Positions 39,507 through 49,194 of a stretch of DNA of 64,000 bases are shown here, piece by piece. This DNA comes from Brevundimonas sp. (GTDB lineage Bacteria > Pseudomonadota > Alphaproteobacteria > Caulobacterales > Caulobacteraceae), in contig NZ_QFNM01000007.1 in NCBI RefSeq assembly GCF_003248455.1, positions 1 through 64,000 on the forward strand, given 5' to 3'. The position numbers were made by a program, and so were the translations under genes. The notes under the pieces are model-generated. The model saw nothing but the letters and a program-made list of their open reading frames with translations. It did no database searches and was not told the DNA's origin. Numbering within the stretch: the first letter of the stretch is position 1; each line of letters starts with the position of its first letter.

Positions 39507-41042
39507 ATGTTGAAACGCTCGCGTGTGCTGGCTTCGGCCGCAGTGGTCGCCGTGATGACCGGCCTGGGCGCGCCCGCCTGGGCCGAGACCCTCCAGGACG
39601 CCATCGCCCTGGCTTATCGCACCAATCCCGATCTTTTGGCCCAGCGCGCCACCCAGCGCGCGCTGGACGAATCCGTGGTTCAGGCGCGATCGGGCCTTCG
39701 CCCGACGCTCAGCGCCTCGGCCGGGGTGGACTACACCCGCAGCGACTTCCCCGCCGTGACCCAGTTCGTGGATACGAACAACGACGGCGTGCCGGACACC
39801 CAGGTGTCCTCCTCCTCGTCCGAGACCCAGGGTGCCAATCTCGGCGTCAGCCTCAGCCAGAACCTGTGGACCGGCGGGCGCACGGCGCGCGCCATCGACC
39901 AGGCCCGCGCCAGCGTCCTGGCCGGCCGCGAGAACCTGCGTCAGATCGAACAGTCGGTCATGCTGTCGGTCATCCAGGCCTATGTGAACGTGACCCGCGA
40001 CATGGAGATCCTGCGAATCCGCCAGGAGAACCTCAGCGTCCTCCAGCGCCAGCTGGACGAGACCAGCGCCCGCTTCGAGGTGGGCGAGATCACGCGCACC
40101 GACGTCGCCCAGGCCGAGGCGTCCCTGGCCCAGTCCGAGGCCGATCTGGCCAACGCCCAGGCGCAGTTGGCCACCTCGCGCGCCGCCTACGCCGCGGTCG
40201 TGGGCCAGTCGCCGACCGATCTGGAGGCGGCCCCGACCTTGCCGGCCGTGCCGACCGACTTCGACGCGGCCATCGAGGCCGCGCTGCAAGGCAATCCGGG
40301 CGTCCTGGCCGCCGCCTATCAGCTGCAAGGGGCCGAGGCCGCCGTCGCCGCCGCCCGTTCGGAATATATGCCGTCGGTGCGCGCCACCGCCTCCTATGGC
40401 GGGTCGTCCGACGACCTGGGCGACCTGGGCCAACTGGCCGACCGCCGCAGCTTCACCGCCGGCGCGACCCTGTCGGTGCCGCTGTTCACCGGCGGTCTGA
40501 ACCGGTCGCGCGTGGCCCAGGCGCTGGAGCGCGCCAACGCCGCCCAGATGGCGGTCGAGAGCGAACGCCGCACGGTGCTTCAGAACGTCAGCTCGGCCTA
40601 TGCCCAGGTGCTGTCGACCCGCGCCAATGTGACGGCGGGGACCGAGGCGGTGCGCGCCGCCGCCGTGGCCGCCGAAGGCGTCCGCCAGGAAGCGCAGGTG
40701 GGCCTGCGCACCACCCTGGACGTGCTGAACCAGGAAGTGACCCTGCGCGCGTCCCAGACGGCCGTCGCCAACGCCCGCGCCGCCGAATATGTGGCCCGCG
40801 CCTCGCTGCTGGCCGCCATGGGCCGACTGGACGGACCGGCGCTGAACCCGACCGTCGACGCCTACGATCCCCAGGCCAACTACGACCGGGTCCAGGGCCG
40901 CGGCGGCCTGCCGTGGGACGGGGTGGTCGAGACGCTGGACCGCGTGGCCTCGCCGCCCATCGTCGGGACGATCGACGCCCCCGACGCGCCCATCGACGCC
41001 CAGCTGAAGGGCGAGGCCGTGCGCACCGCGCCGCCCAGCTGA
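39507..41042 (+). CDS. TolC-family outer membrane channel
   Basis: A 511-residue protein: a 27-residue signal peptide ending with PAWA, and two repeated TolC halves with long coiled helices and YxxLL-like phrases (LQDAIALAYRTNPDLLA; DVLNQEVTLRASQTAVANARAAEYVA). It resembles Caulobacter RsaF, which works with an ABC exporter and membrane fusion protein in type I secretion or drug efflux. Partner genes are not adjacent, so the exporter is unknown. The C-terminal 60 residues are acidic and Pro-rich. Confidence 0.9.
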   Translation: MLKRSRVLASAAVVAVMTGLGAPAWAETLQDAIALAYRTNPDLLAQRATQRALDESVVQARSGLRPTLSASAGVDYTRSDFPAVTQFVDTNNDGVPDTQVSSSSSETQGANLGVSLSQNLWTGGRTARAIDQARASVLAGRENLRQIEQSVMLSVIQAYVNVTRDMEILRIRQENLSVLQRQLDETSARFEVGEITRTDVAQAEASLAQSEADLANAQAQLATSRAAYAAVVGQSPTDLEAAPTLPAVPTDFDAAIEAALQGNPGVLAAAYQLQGAEAAVAAARSEYMPSVRATASYGGSSDDLGDLGQLADRRSFTAGATLSVPLFTGGLNRSRVAQALERANAAQMAVESERRTVLQNVSSAYAQVLSTRANVTAGTEAVRAAAVAAEGVRQEAQVGLRTTLDVLNQEVTLRASQTAVANARAAEYVARASLLAAMGRLDGPALNPTVDAYDPQANYDRVQGRGGLPWDGVVETLDRVASPPIVGTIDAPDAPIDAQLKGEAVRTAPPS

Positions 41043-41205
41043 CGTCGAACGGCCGTCCGGCGAAGGCGCCCGTTGATTCCATCGGGCGAAGATGCGACGA
41101 CAAGGCGGAGATTCCAGACGATCCGTCGTCTGGCGTCGCCCCGTTCGCGGCGCGCGGATCGTTCCGTGAGCCAACTTCTTCCCAGGCCACGCCCAAGGTT
41201 GCGCC

Positions 41206-41805
41206 ATGACCGATCAGTCCGCCCAGGAACCGACCATGGAAGAGATTCTGGCGTCGATTCGCCGGATCATCTCCGAAGACGACGCCCCGGCCGAAACGCC
41301 GGCCGCCGCATCGGAGCGTGAAGTCGAGGCCCAGCCCGCTGCAACGCCCCCGCCCGTCGCGGCCGAGACCGTCTTCGCCGCCCCGTTCGAGCCTGAGCCG
41401 GCCCCGGCCGGCGAGGACGACGTGCTGGAGCTGACGGACCGTTATGACGCCCCGGCCGAAACCATCGGCGACCTGGACGTGACCCCGGCCGAGACCTATC
41501 AGGCCGCCGAAGCGCCCGCGCCGACCCCGGCCCCTGCGCCCGAACCGTCGTACGACACCTTGGTCGGCGACAGCGCCGCCGCCAGCGCCGCCTCCGCCTT
41601 CGCCGGCCTGGCCGCCAGCTTCAAGAAGCCCGAGCCCGCCCCGGCCGCCTCGGGCGACCTGCCATTTGTCAGCGGCAACACGGTCGAGGCCATGGTCGCC
41701 GAAATGCTGCGCCCGCTGCTGAAGGACTGGCTGGACGCCAATCTGCCCGGCATCGTCCAGACGGCGGTGCAGAAGGAAGTCGAACGCATCGCGCGCAGCG
41801 CCTAG
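41206..41805 (+). CDS. popZ: Polar organizing protein PopZ (DUF2497)
   Basis: A 199-residue protein: N-terminal EPTMEEILASIRRIISEDDAP, the signature helix of PopZ, then a long Pro/Glu-rich disordered region (residues 30-120), and a C-terminal conserved helical region with MVAEMLRPLLKDWLDANLPGIV. PopZ forms a microdomain at cell poles in Caulobacterales, anchoring ParB-parS and many partners. It is located before valS, as in relatives. A hairpin follows its stop. Confidence 0.95.
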   Translation: MTDQSAQEPTMEEILASIRRIISEDDAPAETPAAASEREVEAQPAATPPPVAAETVFAAPFEPEPAPAGEDDVLELTDRYDAPAETIGDLDVTPAETYQAAEAPAPTPAPAPEPSYDTLVGDSAAASAASAFAGLAASFKKPEPAPAASGDLPFVSGNTVEAMVAEMLRPLLKDWLDANLPGIVQTAVQKEVERIARSA

Positions 41806-41832
41806 CCCTTCGCCTCAGCCCAGACTAATCCG

Positions 41833-41858
41833 AGGGCGGCTCCTGGAGGGGCCGCCCT
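41833..41858 (+). terminator. Terminator-like hairpin between popZ and valS
   Basis: AGGGCGGC at 41833-41840 pairs with GCCGCCCT at 41851-41858 with a 10-base loop, followed by TCTGC with a short T-poor tail. It lies 28 bases after the popZ stop and about 60 bases before valS, and could end popZ transcripts partially. Confidence 0.45.
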
Positions 41859-41920
41859 TCTGCATTCCGAGACACCGCTCATATAGTGACGCGCCGCGCG
41901 CGGAGCGTTAGCGAACGAAA

Positions 41921-44659
41921 ATGACCATGCTTGAGAAGACTTTCGAACCCCAGGCCGCCGAACCGCGCCTCTACGCCCAATGGGAGGAGAGCGGCCTGTT
42001 CGCGCCCCGCAGCGAAGGAGCGGCGGATGCCTATTCGATCGTCATTCCGCCGCCGAACGTGACCGGCAGCCTGCATATCGGCCATGCGCTGAACAACACC
42101 TTGCAGGACATTCTGGCCCGCTATCACCGGATGAAGGGCGAGGCGGTGCTGTGGCTGCCCGGCACCGACCACGCCGGCATCGCCACCCAGATGGTGGTGG
42201 AGCGCAAGCTGGCGGCCGAGGGCAACCAGGGCCGCCGCGACATGGGCCGCGACGCCTTCGTCGAGAAGGTGTGGGAATGGAAGGCCGAATCCGGCGGGAC
42301 CATCGTCCAGCAACTGCGCCGCCTGGGCGCCAGTTGCGACTGGTCGCGCGAACGCTTCACCCTGGACGAGGGGCTGAACGCCGCCGTCCGCAAGGTCTTC
42401 GTCCAACTGCACAAGGACGGCCTGATCTATCGCGACAAGCGTCTGGTGAACTGGGATCCGCACTTCCAGACCGCCATCTCGGACCTGGAGGTCGAACAGC
42501 GCGAGGTCGAGGGCGCCTACTGGCACTTCGCCTATCCGCTGGCGGACGGCGTCACCTATGAACATCCGGTCGCCTTCGACGACGAGGGCAAGCCGACCGA
42601 GTTCGAGACCCGCGACTTCATCGTCGTGGCCACGACCCGGCCCGAGACCATACTGGGCGACACCGGCGTCGCCGTCCATCCGGACGACGAACGCTACGCC
42701 GGTCTGGTCGGCAAGTTCGTGACCCTGCCGATCACCGGCCGCCGCATCCCCGTCGTCGCCGACGACTACGCCGATCCGACCAAGGGTTCGGGCGCGGTCA
42801 AGATCACCCCGGCCCACGACTTCAACGACTTCGGCGTGGGCAAGCGCGCGGGCCTGCCGTCGCTGAACATCCTGGACGCCTTCGCCCGCGTCACCGACGT
42901 CGATACGCCGGACGTGCCGTCCGAATACGTCGGCCTGGACCGCTTCGCCGCGCGCAAGGCCATCGTCGCCCGCGCCGAGGAAGAGGGCTGGCTGAAGGCG
43001 ATCGAAAAGACCAGGCACGTCGTCCCGCACGGCGACCGTTCCGGCGTGGTCATCGAGCCCTGGCTGACGGATCAGTGGTATGTCGACGCCAAGGTCCTGG
43101 CCCAGCCCGCGCTGAAGGCGGTGGAGCAGGGCGACACCGTTTTCGAACCGGCCAGCTACGCCAAGATCTATTTCGAATGGCTGCGCAACATCGAGCCGTG
43201 GTGCATTTCGCGCCAGCTGTGGTGGGGCCACCGCATCCCCGCCTGGTACGGCCCGAACGGCGAGATCTATGTCGCCGAGACCGAAGAGGACGCCCGCGAA
43301 CTGGCGATGGCCGACTACGATTCCGAGGTCGCCCTGACCCAGGACGAGGATGTTCTGGATACCTGGTTCTCTTCGGCCCTGTGGCCGTTCTCGACCATGG
43401 GCTGGCCCGAGAAGACCGAGGATCTGGAGCGCTTCTATCCGACCAGCGACCTGGTGACGGCGGCGGACATCATCTTCTTCTGGGTCGCCCGCATGATGAT
43501 GATGGGCCTGCACTTCATGGACGGCGTGGCGCCGTTCAAGCGGGTCATCATCAACGGCCTGGTCCGCGACGAGAAGGGCCAGAAGATGTCGAAGTCCAAG
43601 GGCAACGTCATCGACCCGCTGGGGATCATCGACGAACTGGGCGCCGATCCCCTGCGCTTCACCATGGCCATCCTGTCGGGCACGCGCGACATCAAACTGT
43701 CGAAACAGCGCATCGAAGGCTATCGCAACTTCGGCACCAAGCTGTGGAACGCCGCGCGCTTCAGCCAGATGAACGAGGCCAAGCGCGTCGCGGACTTCGA
43801 CCCCGCGACCGTCGAACAGACCATCAACCGCTGGATCAGGGGCGAACTGACCAAGGCCGAACGCGCCGTCTCCGACGCCATCGAGGGCGGGCGGTTCGAC
43901 GATGCGGCGGGCTCCCTTTATCGCTTCGTCTGGAACGTCTTCTGCGACTGGTATCTGGAACTGGCCAAGCCTGTCTTCCAGGGGACGGACGAGGCCGCCA
44001 AGGCCGAAACCCGCGCCATGACGGCCTGGACCCTGGACCAGACGCTGAAGCTGCTGCACCCGGTCATGCCCTTCATCACCGAGGAACTGTGGGCCGAACT
44101 GGGCAAGGAAGGTCCGCCGCGCGAAACCCTGCTGATCGGCGCCGAATGGCCGGTTCTGCCGGACGCCTTCATCGACGCCTCGGCCGAGGCCGAGATCGGC
44201 TGGCTGGTCGATCTGGTCGGCGAGATTCGCGGCCTGCGCGCCGAGATGAACGTGCCGGTCGCGGCCAAGCCGGCCCTGGCCTTCGTCGCGCCCGATGCGA
44301 TCACGGCCGAACGGATCGCCCGCCACCGCGACCTGATCCTGACCCTGGGCCGCGTTTCCGAGGTCGGATCGGCCGAGGCCGCGCCTGCGGGCGTCGTCAC
44401 CTTCGTCTCCGGCGGTTCGACCGTGGCCCTGCCCCTGGCCGGGGTCATCGACCTGGCCGCCGAACGCGCGCGTCTGGAAAAGGAGATCGCGGTCTTCGAC
44501 AGCGACATCGGCCATGTGAACAAGAAGCTGGGCAATCCCAACTTCGTGTCCCGCGCCGCGCCCGAGGTTGTCGAGGAGCAACGCGCCAAACTGGCCGAGG
44601 CCGAGGCCGGCAAGGTCAAGCTGCAGGCGGCCCTGGCCCGTCTCGGCGAGATCGGATGA
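41921..44659 (+). CDS. valS: Valyl-tRNA synthetase
   Basis: A 912-residue class I synthetase, close to the usual length. HIGH motif is GSLHIGHALNNT (residues about 48-59), KMSKS is KMSKSKGN near 556-563, and WVARMMMMGLHFMDG is typical of ValS. The C-terminal coiled coil (VIDLAAERARLEKEIAVFDSD) is the ValS tRNA-binding arm. It charges tRNA-Val and edits mischarged Thr. The start at 41921 (MTMLEK) fits; tlyA follows by 6 bases in the same direction. Confidence 0.97.
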   Translation: MTMLEKTFEPQAAEPRLYAQWEESGLFAPRSEGAADAYSIVIPPPNVTGSLHIGHALNNTLQDILARYHRMKGEAVLWLPGTDHAGIATQMVVERKLAAEGNQGRRDMGRDAFVEKVWEWKAESGGTIVQQLRRLGASCDWSRERFTLDEGLNAAVRKVFVQLHKDGLIYRDKRLVNWDPHFQTAISDLEVEQREVEGAYWHFAYPLADGVTYEHPVAFDDEGKPTEFETRDFIVVATTRPETILGDTGVAVHPDDERYAGLVGKFVTLPITGRRIPVVADDYADPTKGSGAVKITPAHDFNDFGVGKRAGLPSLNILDAFARVTDVDTPDVPSEYVGLDRFAARKAIVARAEEEGWLKAIEKTRHVVPHGDRSGVVIEPWLTDQWYVDAKVLAQPALKAVEQGDTVFEPASYAKIYFEWLRNIEPWCISRQLWWGHRIPAWYGPNGEIYVAETEEDARELAMADYDSEVALTQDEDVLDTWFSSALWPFSTMGWPEKTEDLERFYPTSDLVTAADIIFFWVARMMMMGLHFMDGVAPFKRVIINGLVRDEKGQKMSKSKGNVIDPLGIIDELGADPLRFTMAILSGTRDIKLSKQRIEGYRNFGTKLWNAARFSQMNEAKRVADFDPATVEQTINRWIRGELTKAERAVSDAIEGGRFDDAAGSLYRFVWNVFCDWYLELAKPVFQGTDEAAKAETRAMTAWTLDQTLKLLHPVMPFITEELWAELGKEGPPRETLLIGAEWPVLPDAFIDASAEAEIGWLVDLVGEIRGLRAEMNVPVAAKPALAFVAPDAITAERIARHRDLILTLGRVSEVGSAEAAPAGVVTFVSGGSTVALPLAGVIDLAAERARLEKEIAVFDSDIGHVNKKLGNPNFVSRAAPEVVEEQRAKLAEAEAGKVKLQAALARLGEIG

Positions 44660-44665
44660 GCGGGG

Positions 44666-45424
44666 ATGAAGGGGCGCGCTGATCAGCTATTGGTCGCGCG
44701 CGGCCTGTTCGACACGCGCGCCCGCGCCCGCGCCGCCATCGAGGCGGGGCGGGTCAAGGCGGACGGCCGCGTCGTCGCCAAACCGTCCGAACAGATCGCC
44801 GACGACGCCGAGATCGAGGCCGAACCCGCCCACCGCTGGGTCGGACGCGGCGCCCTGAAACTGGATCACGCCCTGACCGTGTGGCCCGTGGCGGTTCAGG
44901 GCCGGGTGGTGCTGGATGTCGGCGCCTCGACCGGCGGCTTCACCGAGGTCTGTCTGGATCGCGGCGCGGCGAAGGTCTTCTCCGTTGACGTCGGCTTCGG
45001 CCAGATGCACGACCGGGTCGCCGCCGATCCCCGCGTGGCGAACCTGGAACGCACCGACGCCCGCGACCTGACGCCGGACCTGATCCCGCAGCCGCCGTCC
45101 CTGATCGTCTGCGACGCCAGTTTCATCAGCCTGTCCAAGGTGCTGTTGGCGGCTCTTGACCTCGCTGCGCCTGACGCCGACCTGATCACCCTGGTCAAGC
45201 CGCAGTTCGAGGGCGACGGACCCAGGTCGGTCGGCAAGAAGGGCGTGGTCAAGGACCCCGTCGCCCACGCCGCGGCCGTCGACCGTGTCCGCGACTGGCT
45301 GGAGGCCCTGGGCTGGTCGGTCCGGGCCGTGACCGAAAGCCCGATCACCGGCGGCGACGGCAATGTCGAATTCCTGCTGTGGGCCAAGAACGGGGCCAGG
45401 AACGGGGTCGGAAACGCGGGCTGA
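44666..45424 (+). CDS. tlyA: TlyA family rRNA (cytidine-2'-O)-methyltransferase
   Basis: A 252-residue protein: an N-terminal S4 RNA-binding domain (LLVARGLFDTRARARAAIEAG, residues 6-26) and a FtsJ-like Rossmann methyltransferase with VVLDVGASTGGFTEVCL near 82-98 and the KDKE-type positions including K in LVKPQFEGD. TlyA methylates 16S/23S rRNA cytidines and affects capreomycin sensitivity. Start ATG 44666 is 6 bases after valS, so they may share an mRNA. Confidence 0.9.
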   Translation: MKGRADQLLVARGLFDTRARARAAIEAGRVKADGRVVAKPSEQIADDAEIEAEPAHRWVGRGALKLDHALTVWPVAVQGRVVLDVGASTGGFTEVCLDRGAAKVFSVDVGFGQMHDRVAADPRVANLERTDARDLTPDLIPQPPSLIVCDASFISLSKVLLAALDLAAPDADLITLVKPQFEGDGPRSVGKKGVVKDPVAHAAAVDRVRDWLEALGWSVRAVTESPITGGDGNVEFLLWAKNGARNGVGNAG

Positions 45425-45576
45425 GACGCCCCCGCCATCCTTTTGCGGTTGGCGAAGACGCTTCGGATCAAGGGTTTGCGCGGTTTGTCGAGCGATCTGC
45501 CCGCCTGAGGTCGCGTCTATGCGATAATGGCGCAGCCTCGTCGCGTCGGACCGGGGTGCTGCGGCGGGGGCGCCGG

Positions 45577-45676
45577 GATTTCACACTATTCACACCATTC
45601 AGACGGTGTTTTTCGTCGGGGCAGGCGCGATTTCACACCATTCACACCATTCAGACTCAATTTTTCCAAGTCTGAA
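45577..45676. repeat. Two 28-bp direct repeats and a hairpin after tlyA
   Basis: GATTTCACACTATTCACACCATTCAGAC at 45577-45604 and GATTTCACACCATTCACACCATTCAGAC at 45629-45656 differ at one base; each contains 9-base TTCACACCA subrepeats. TTCAGACT at 45650-45657 and AGTCTGAA at 45669-45676 form an 8-bp hairpin at the end. This AT-richer patch describes most of the 364-base gap 45425-45788. Role unknown: binding sites, a small RNA gene or a mobile-element remnant. Confidence 0.7.
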
Positions 45677-45727
45677 ACGGGATGGATCGGGGCTCGCGCG
45701 AAGCGTGGCCGCCCCTAAGGGTGAGAA

Positions 45728-45751
45728 CCGCCGGAGGTCTCCCTCCGGCGG
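45728..45751. terminator. Hairpin between convergent genes
   Basis: CCGCCGGAGG at 45728-45737 and CCTCCGGCGG at 45742-45751 form a 10-bp stem with a 4-base loop. It lies between tlyA and the convergent glycine-zipper gene. A T-run is missing on both sides, so it is only a candidate terminator. Confidence 0.45.
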
Positions 45752-45788
45752 CTCCCGTCACGTCGTCGATCGACAGGGGGCCTGAAAA

Positions 45789-46454
45789 TTAATCGACGAC
45801 GCGATAGCGGCCGTACTGGTCGGGGCAGGTGCGGACATAGCGGGTGTCCGTGCGACCATCGGGCAGACGGATCTGGCTCTCGGCCAGGCGGCATCCGTCG
45901 GAATTGCGATAGGATTCGACCGGGCGCGAGCGGTCGTCGTAATAGCCGCCGCCGTCATAGGCGTAGTCGGCGCGACGGTCGTAGTCGTCGTAGCGATAGC
46001 CCTGATCGCCGGTGTAACGATCGTCGTAATAGCCATAGGTCGGCTGGCTGTAGCCCTGGTTGTAGTAACCGCCGGAGCCATAGCGGCTCTGATAGGTTCG
46101 GCAGGCGTCGGAACTGGAACGGCCGACCTGGGATCCGACCACGGCGCCCAGCACGCCGCCCAGGATGCTGCCCTCGGTGCGGCGGCCGCGCGCGGCCAGC
46201 TGCGAGCCGATGACGGCCCCCGCGCCGCCGCCGATCACGGCCCCGGCCCCGGTGCGTCCCTGACGCTCTCTCGCGCAGGGATCGTAGGACGGATAGCCGC
46301 GACCGTAGTCGTAGGACGGGCCATAGGCGCCGGTGCCGTAGTTCTGGCTATAGCCATAGCCGTAATAGTTCTGAGCCGACGCCGCCATCGGGGCGACGGT
46401 CACGCCGACGGCCAGGGCGGCCGCGGCGGCGAGCGAAGACTTGGAGAGACGCAT
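45789..46454 (-). CDS. Glycine-zipper surface protein (17 kDa antigen-like)
   Basis: A 221-residue protein: a signal peptide (MRLSKSSLAAAAALAVG..., cleaved after ASA), a Tyr/Gly-rich region, a glycine-zipper part (GAGAVIGGGAGAVIGSQLAA, and GGVLGAVVGSQVG), and a tail with TCPDQYGRYRVVD. Proteins of this kind insert into the outer membrane or bind peptidoglycan. It has four Cys outside the signal that could form disulfides. Promoter not identified; unlinked by direction to tlyA. Confidence 0.8.
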   Translation of the reverse strand: MRLSKSSLAAAAALAVGVTVAPMAASAQNYYGYGYSQNYGTGAYGPSYDYGRGYPSYDPCARERQGRTGAGAVIGGGAGAVIGSQLAARGRRTEGSILGGVLGAVVGSQVGRSSSDACRTYQSRYGSGGYYNQGYSQPTYGYYDDRYTGDQGYRYDDYDRRADYAYDGGGYYDDRSRPVESYRNSDGCRLAESQIRLPDGRTDTRYVRTCPDQYGRYRVVD

Positions 46455-46654
46455 TTTTCAACCCTTCCGAGGACCGAACGATTTCCGTCAACCTCAACGG
46501 CAAGCCTCGTGTCTCGTTGCAGTCCGATTTAAGACAGCGAAGCTGAACGGCGTTTGAGCGCCTTGTTCATCTTCGTTCATCTCCCAGGCGAGTGACGACC
46601 GGCCGCCGCCGCCGCGGCTTGAGCGGGCTTCCCACGGCGGCTAGAAGCCCGGCG

Positions 46655-47896
46655 ATGGAGACTTTCACGATCGACCGCGTGGGCGGCCAGGGCGACGGCG
46701 TCGCCCGCACCCCGTCCGGGCCGGTGTTCGCCAGCCTGACCTTGCCGGGCGAGACGGTGCGGGGTCAGGTGGTCGACGGGCGGCTGGAAGGCGTCGAAAT
46801 CGTCGTCCCGAGCCCCGATCGGATCGCGCCGGTCTCGCCGCAATATGGCGACTGCGGGGGCTGTTCGCTGCAACATTGGGCCGAGAGGCCCTATCTGGGC
46901 TGGAAACGCGAACAGGTTCGACTGGCCCTGGCGCGCGAGCGGATCGAGACCGAGGTGGAGGCGACCGTGGCCACGCCGCCGGGCGGGCGGCGCCGCGTGG
47001 CGCTTCATGCGCGTCGCAACGCCGACGGCCGCGTCGTCCTGGGGTTCAAGGCGCGGCGGTCCTGGCGGTTGGTGGCGGTGACGGCCTGTCCCGTCGCCGA
47101 TCCGCGCATCGTCCAGGCCATCCCGGCCCTGACCCAGGTGGCCGCCGCCTTCTTCGAACATCCGAAGTCCGCCCCGACGCTGCATGTCACCTGGACCCTG
47201 GCGGGGCTGGACGTGGATGTGACGGGGGTGGAGCGGCGCTCGGGCGGCGGGCTGTCGGCGGACGCCCGGACCCAGGCGGTCCAGGCCGCCTATCGCGCCG
47301 ACCTGGCGCGTCTCAGCCTTGCGGGCGAGACCCTGGTCATGGCGCGCCAGCCCACGGTGGCGTTCGGCCCGGCGACCGTCGCCCTGCCGGCCGGCGGCTT
47401 CCTGCAGGCCGCGCCCCAGGCGGAGGCGGCCATGACGGCGCGCGCCGTTGCGGCGGTGAAGGGCGCCCGCAAGATCGCCGACCTGTTCTGCGGCGCGGGG
47501 ACCTTCACCTTTCCGCTGGCGACCGTCGCCCCGGTGATCGCCGCCGATGCGTCCAAGGCCGGCATCGACGCCCTGAGGTCCGTCGGCTCCGCTAAGGGCA
47601 TGAAGGCGATCACGGCCGAGGCGCGCGACCTGTTCCGTCGTCCGATGACGCCCTACGATCTGAAGGGTTGCGACGCCATCGTGTTCGACCCGCCCCGCGC
47701 CGGCGCCGTCGAGCAGACGGCCCAGATCGCCGCGACCAAGGCTGCGGTCGTGGTGGGGGTGTCCTGCAACCCCCAGACCTTCGCGCGCGACGCCCGCGTG
47801 CTGATCGACGCCGGGTTCCGGCTTGAGACCGTCACCCCGATCGACCAGTTCCTGTGGTCCGCCCACGTCGAACTGGTCGGCGTGTTCAGGCGATAG
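46655..47896 (+). CDS. RumA/TrmA-type RNA m5U methyltransferase with Fe-S cluster motif
   Basis: A 413-residue enzyme starting METFTIDRVGGQGDGVA. The CGGCSLQHW motif near residues 66-74 is the iron-sulfur cysteine set; a SAM-binding part (IADLFCGAGTFTF) and VSCNPQTFARDA with the catalytic Cys of the RumA/RlmD family follow. It methylates U in 23S rRNA (or tRNA), substrate not certain. An upstream in-frame start at 46592 adds sequence that does not match the family, so 46655 is used. It is followed after 8 bases by a small gene. Confidence 0.88.
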   Translation: METFTIDRVGGQGDGVARTPSGPVFASLTLPGETVRGQVVDGRLEGVEIVVPSPDRIAPVSPQYGDCGGCSLQHWAERPYLGWKREQVRLALARERIETEVEATVATPPGGRRRVALHARRNADGRVVLGFKARRSWRLVAVTACPVADPRIVQAIPALTQVAAAFFEHPKSAPTLHVTWTLAGLDVDVTGVERRSGGGLSADARTQAVQAAYRADLARLSLAGETLVMARQPTVAFGPATVALPAGGFLQAAPQAEAAMTARAVAAVKGARKIADLFCGAGTFTFPLATVAPVIAADASKAGIDALRSVGSAKGMKAITAEARDLFRRPMTPYDLKGCDAIVFDPPRAGAVEQTAQIAATKAAVVVGVSCNPQTFARDARVLIDAGFRLETVTPIDQFLWSAHVELVGVFRR

Positions 47897-47904
47897 GAAC
47901 GACG

Positions 47905-48318
47905 ATGACCGACACGAGCGATGCCTTCGACCCCGAGGACGGCGGCGGGTTCGACGCCGACGACTGGACGCGGCTGAAGCCTTTCGTCGGCGCGGTGGCG
48001 ACGCTGGACGACGTCCAGGCCCGCCGCGCCATCTTCGCCCTGGGCGACACCGACGATCCGCGTCCCATCGCCATGGACCTGCCCCAGCCGGTGATCTGGT
48101 GGGATGAGGATGGCGAACAGGCGGCGGTCGCCGTCCAGGCCGAAAGCCATCTGGGCGCCGACGGCGAAGAGATGGAAATCCTGGGTCTGATCCTGCCGGA
48201 CGGGGAAGGCGCGGTCGCCCTGCTGGAGGATGTCGATCTGGTCGATGACAGCGATCCGACCTGGCGCGACCTGGTGACCCGGGCCATCGACCCCTCGGCC
48301 GCCGGCGATCAAGCCTAG
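47905..48318 (+). CDS. Acidic hypothetical protein
   Basis: A 137-residue very acidic protein with an Asp/Gly-rich start (DAFDPEDGGGFDADDW) and a beta-rich middle (PVIWWDEDGEQAAVAV, EMEILGLILPDGEGAV). No domain recognised. It is likely co-transcribed with the methyltransferase 8 bases upstream and overlaps the convergent lipoprotein gene by four bases. Confidence 0.65.
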   Translation: MTDTSDAFDPEDGGGFDADDWTRLKPFVGAVATLDDVQARRAIFALGDTDDPRPIAMDLPQPVIWWDEDGEQAAVAVQAESHLGADGEEMEILGLILPDGEGAVALLEDVDLVDDSDPTWRDLVTRAIDPSAAGDQA

Positions 48319-49148
48319 TCCAGGGCGGCCGCGACCCGGGCGACGAAATCGGGCTGATCGGGAATGTCGCCGTGGTCGGCGCGCGGGAAGACCAGTCGCC
48401 GCACATCCACGCCGCGTCTCTCCAACGCCTGGGCCAGGATTCGGCTGAGAGCCGGCGGCAGGGTCCGGTCGCGACCGGCCTCCAGGACCACGACCCGCCC
48501 CGGATAGCCGTCCAGGGCGGCCGGGATGTCGACGGCCGCCAGGGCGTCGGCCATCCGCACGCGAACCAGGGGCCGCCACAGGCCCAGCATTTCGTCCACC
48601 GCGGCGCGGGCGGTCGGGGTCGTGGTCTCCAGCACCAAGGCGTCGGCGCGGATGGCGCGAGCGGCCTCGGCGCAGACCGGGCCGCCCAGCGAATGACCCC
48701 AGGCGATCAGGCGGCGGCCTTCCGCATCGGCCAGGGCGCGGGCGCTGGCGGCGACGCTGTCGCCTGCGGCGCGATAGCTGGCGAAATCGGCCCGCCCCGG
48801 CGTGTCGCCCGATCCGGGATAGTCGAACATCAGCACATCGCCGAACGGCGCCAGCCTTCCGGCCACGGCCGCGCCATTGACGCTGCGACGAAACAGATTG
48901 CCTCCGCAGTACAGGATCAGCGGCGCATCGGACCGCCCCGTCCTGACCCGGGTCGCGGCGACGGCGCCGCCGGAATAGGGCAGGGACAGAACCTCGCCGC
49001 CGGGCACGGCCGGTCCGGGGGTCAGAACGATGTTCTCGGCCTTGATCCGCGCGTCGGGGTAAAAGAACTGGCCTTCCGGCACGCTGACGGTCATGCAGCC
49101 GGAAACGAGCCCGGCCAGGCAGACGACCGCTAACAGGCGCTTGAACAT
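48315..49148 (-). CDS. Alpha/beta-hydrolase lipoprotein
   Basis: A 277-residue protein with a lipoprotein signal: MFKRLLAVVCLAGLVSGC, lipobox LVSGC at residues 14-18, so Cys18 is acylated. The rest is an alpha/beta hydrolase with nucleophile Ser in GHSLGG (near residue 150) and a C-terminal HGDIPDQP with the catalytic His; a DxR-type Asp is plausible in EAGRDRTL. The substrate is unknown. The start at 49148 is chosen over an upstream in-frame GTG-type start. Confidence 0.8.
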   Translation of the reverse strand: MFKRLLAVVCLAGLVSGCMTVSVPEGQFFYPDARIKAENIVLTPGPAVPGGEVLSLPYSGGAVAATRVRTGRSDAPLILYCGGNLFRRSVNGAAVAGRLAPFGDVLMFDYPGSGDTPGRADFASYRAAGDSVAASARALADAEGRRLIAWGHSLGGPVCAEAARAIRADALVLETTTPTARAAVDEMLGLWRPLVRVRMADALAAVDIPAALDGYPGRVVVLEAGRDRTLPPALSRILAQALERRGVDVRRLVFPRADHGDIPDQPDFVARVAAALD

Positions 49149-49194
49149 CGAAATCCCCCGCAAGATGCGGTTGAGCTAACCTCAAGTGGAGGCT

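Noticed and set aside
41879..44581. 900-codon minus-strand frame
   Set aside because: It is opposite to valS, whose motifs are unmistakable.
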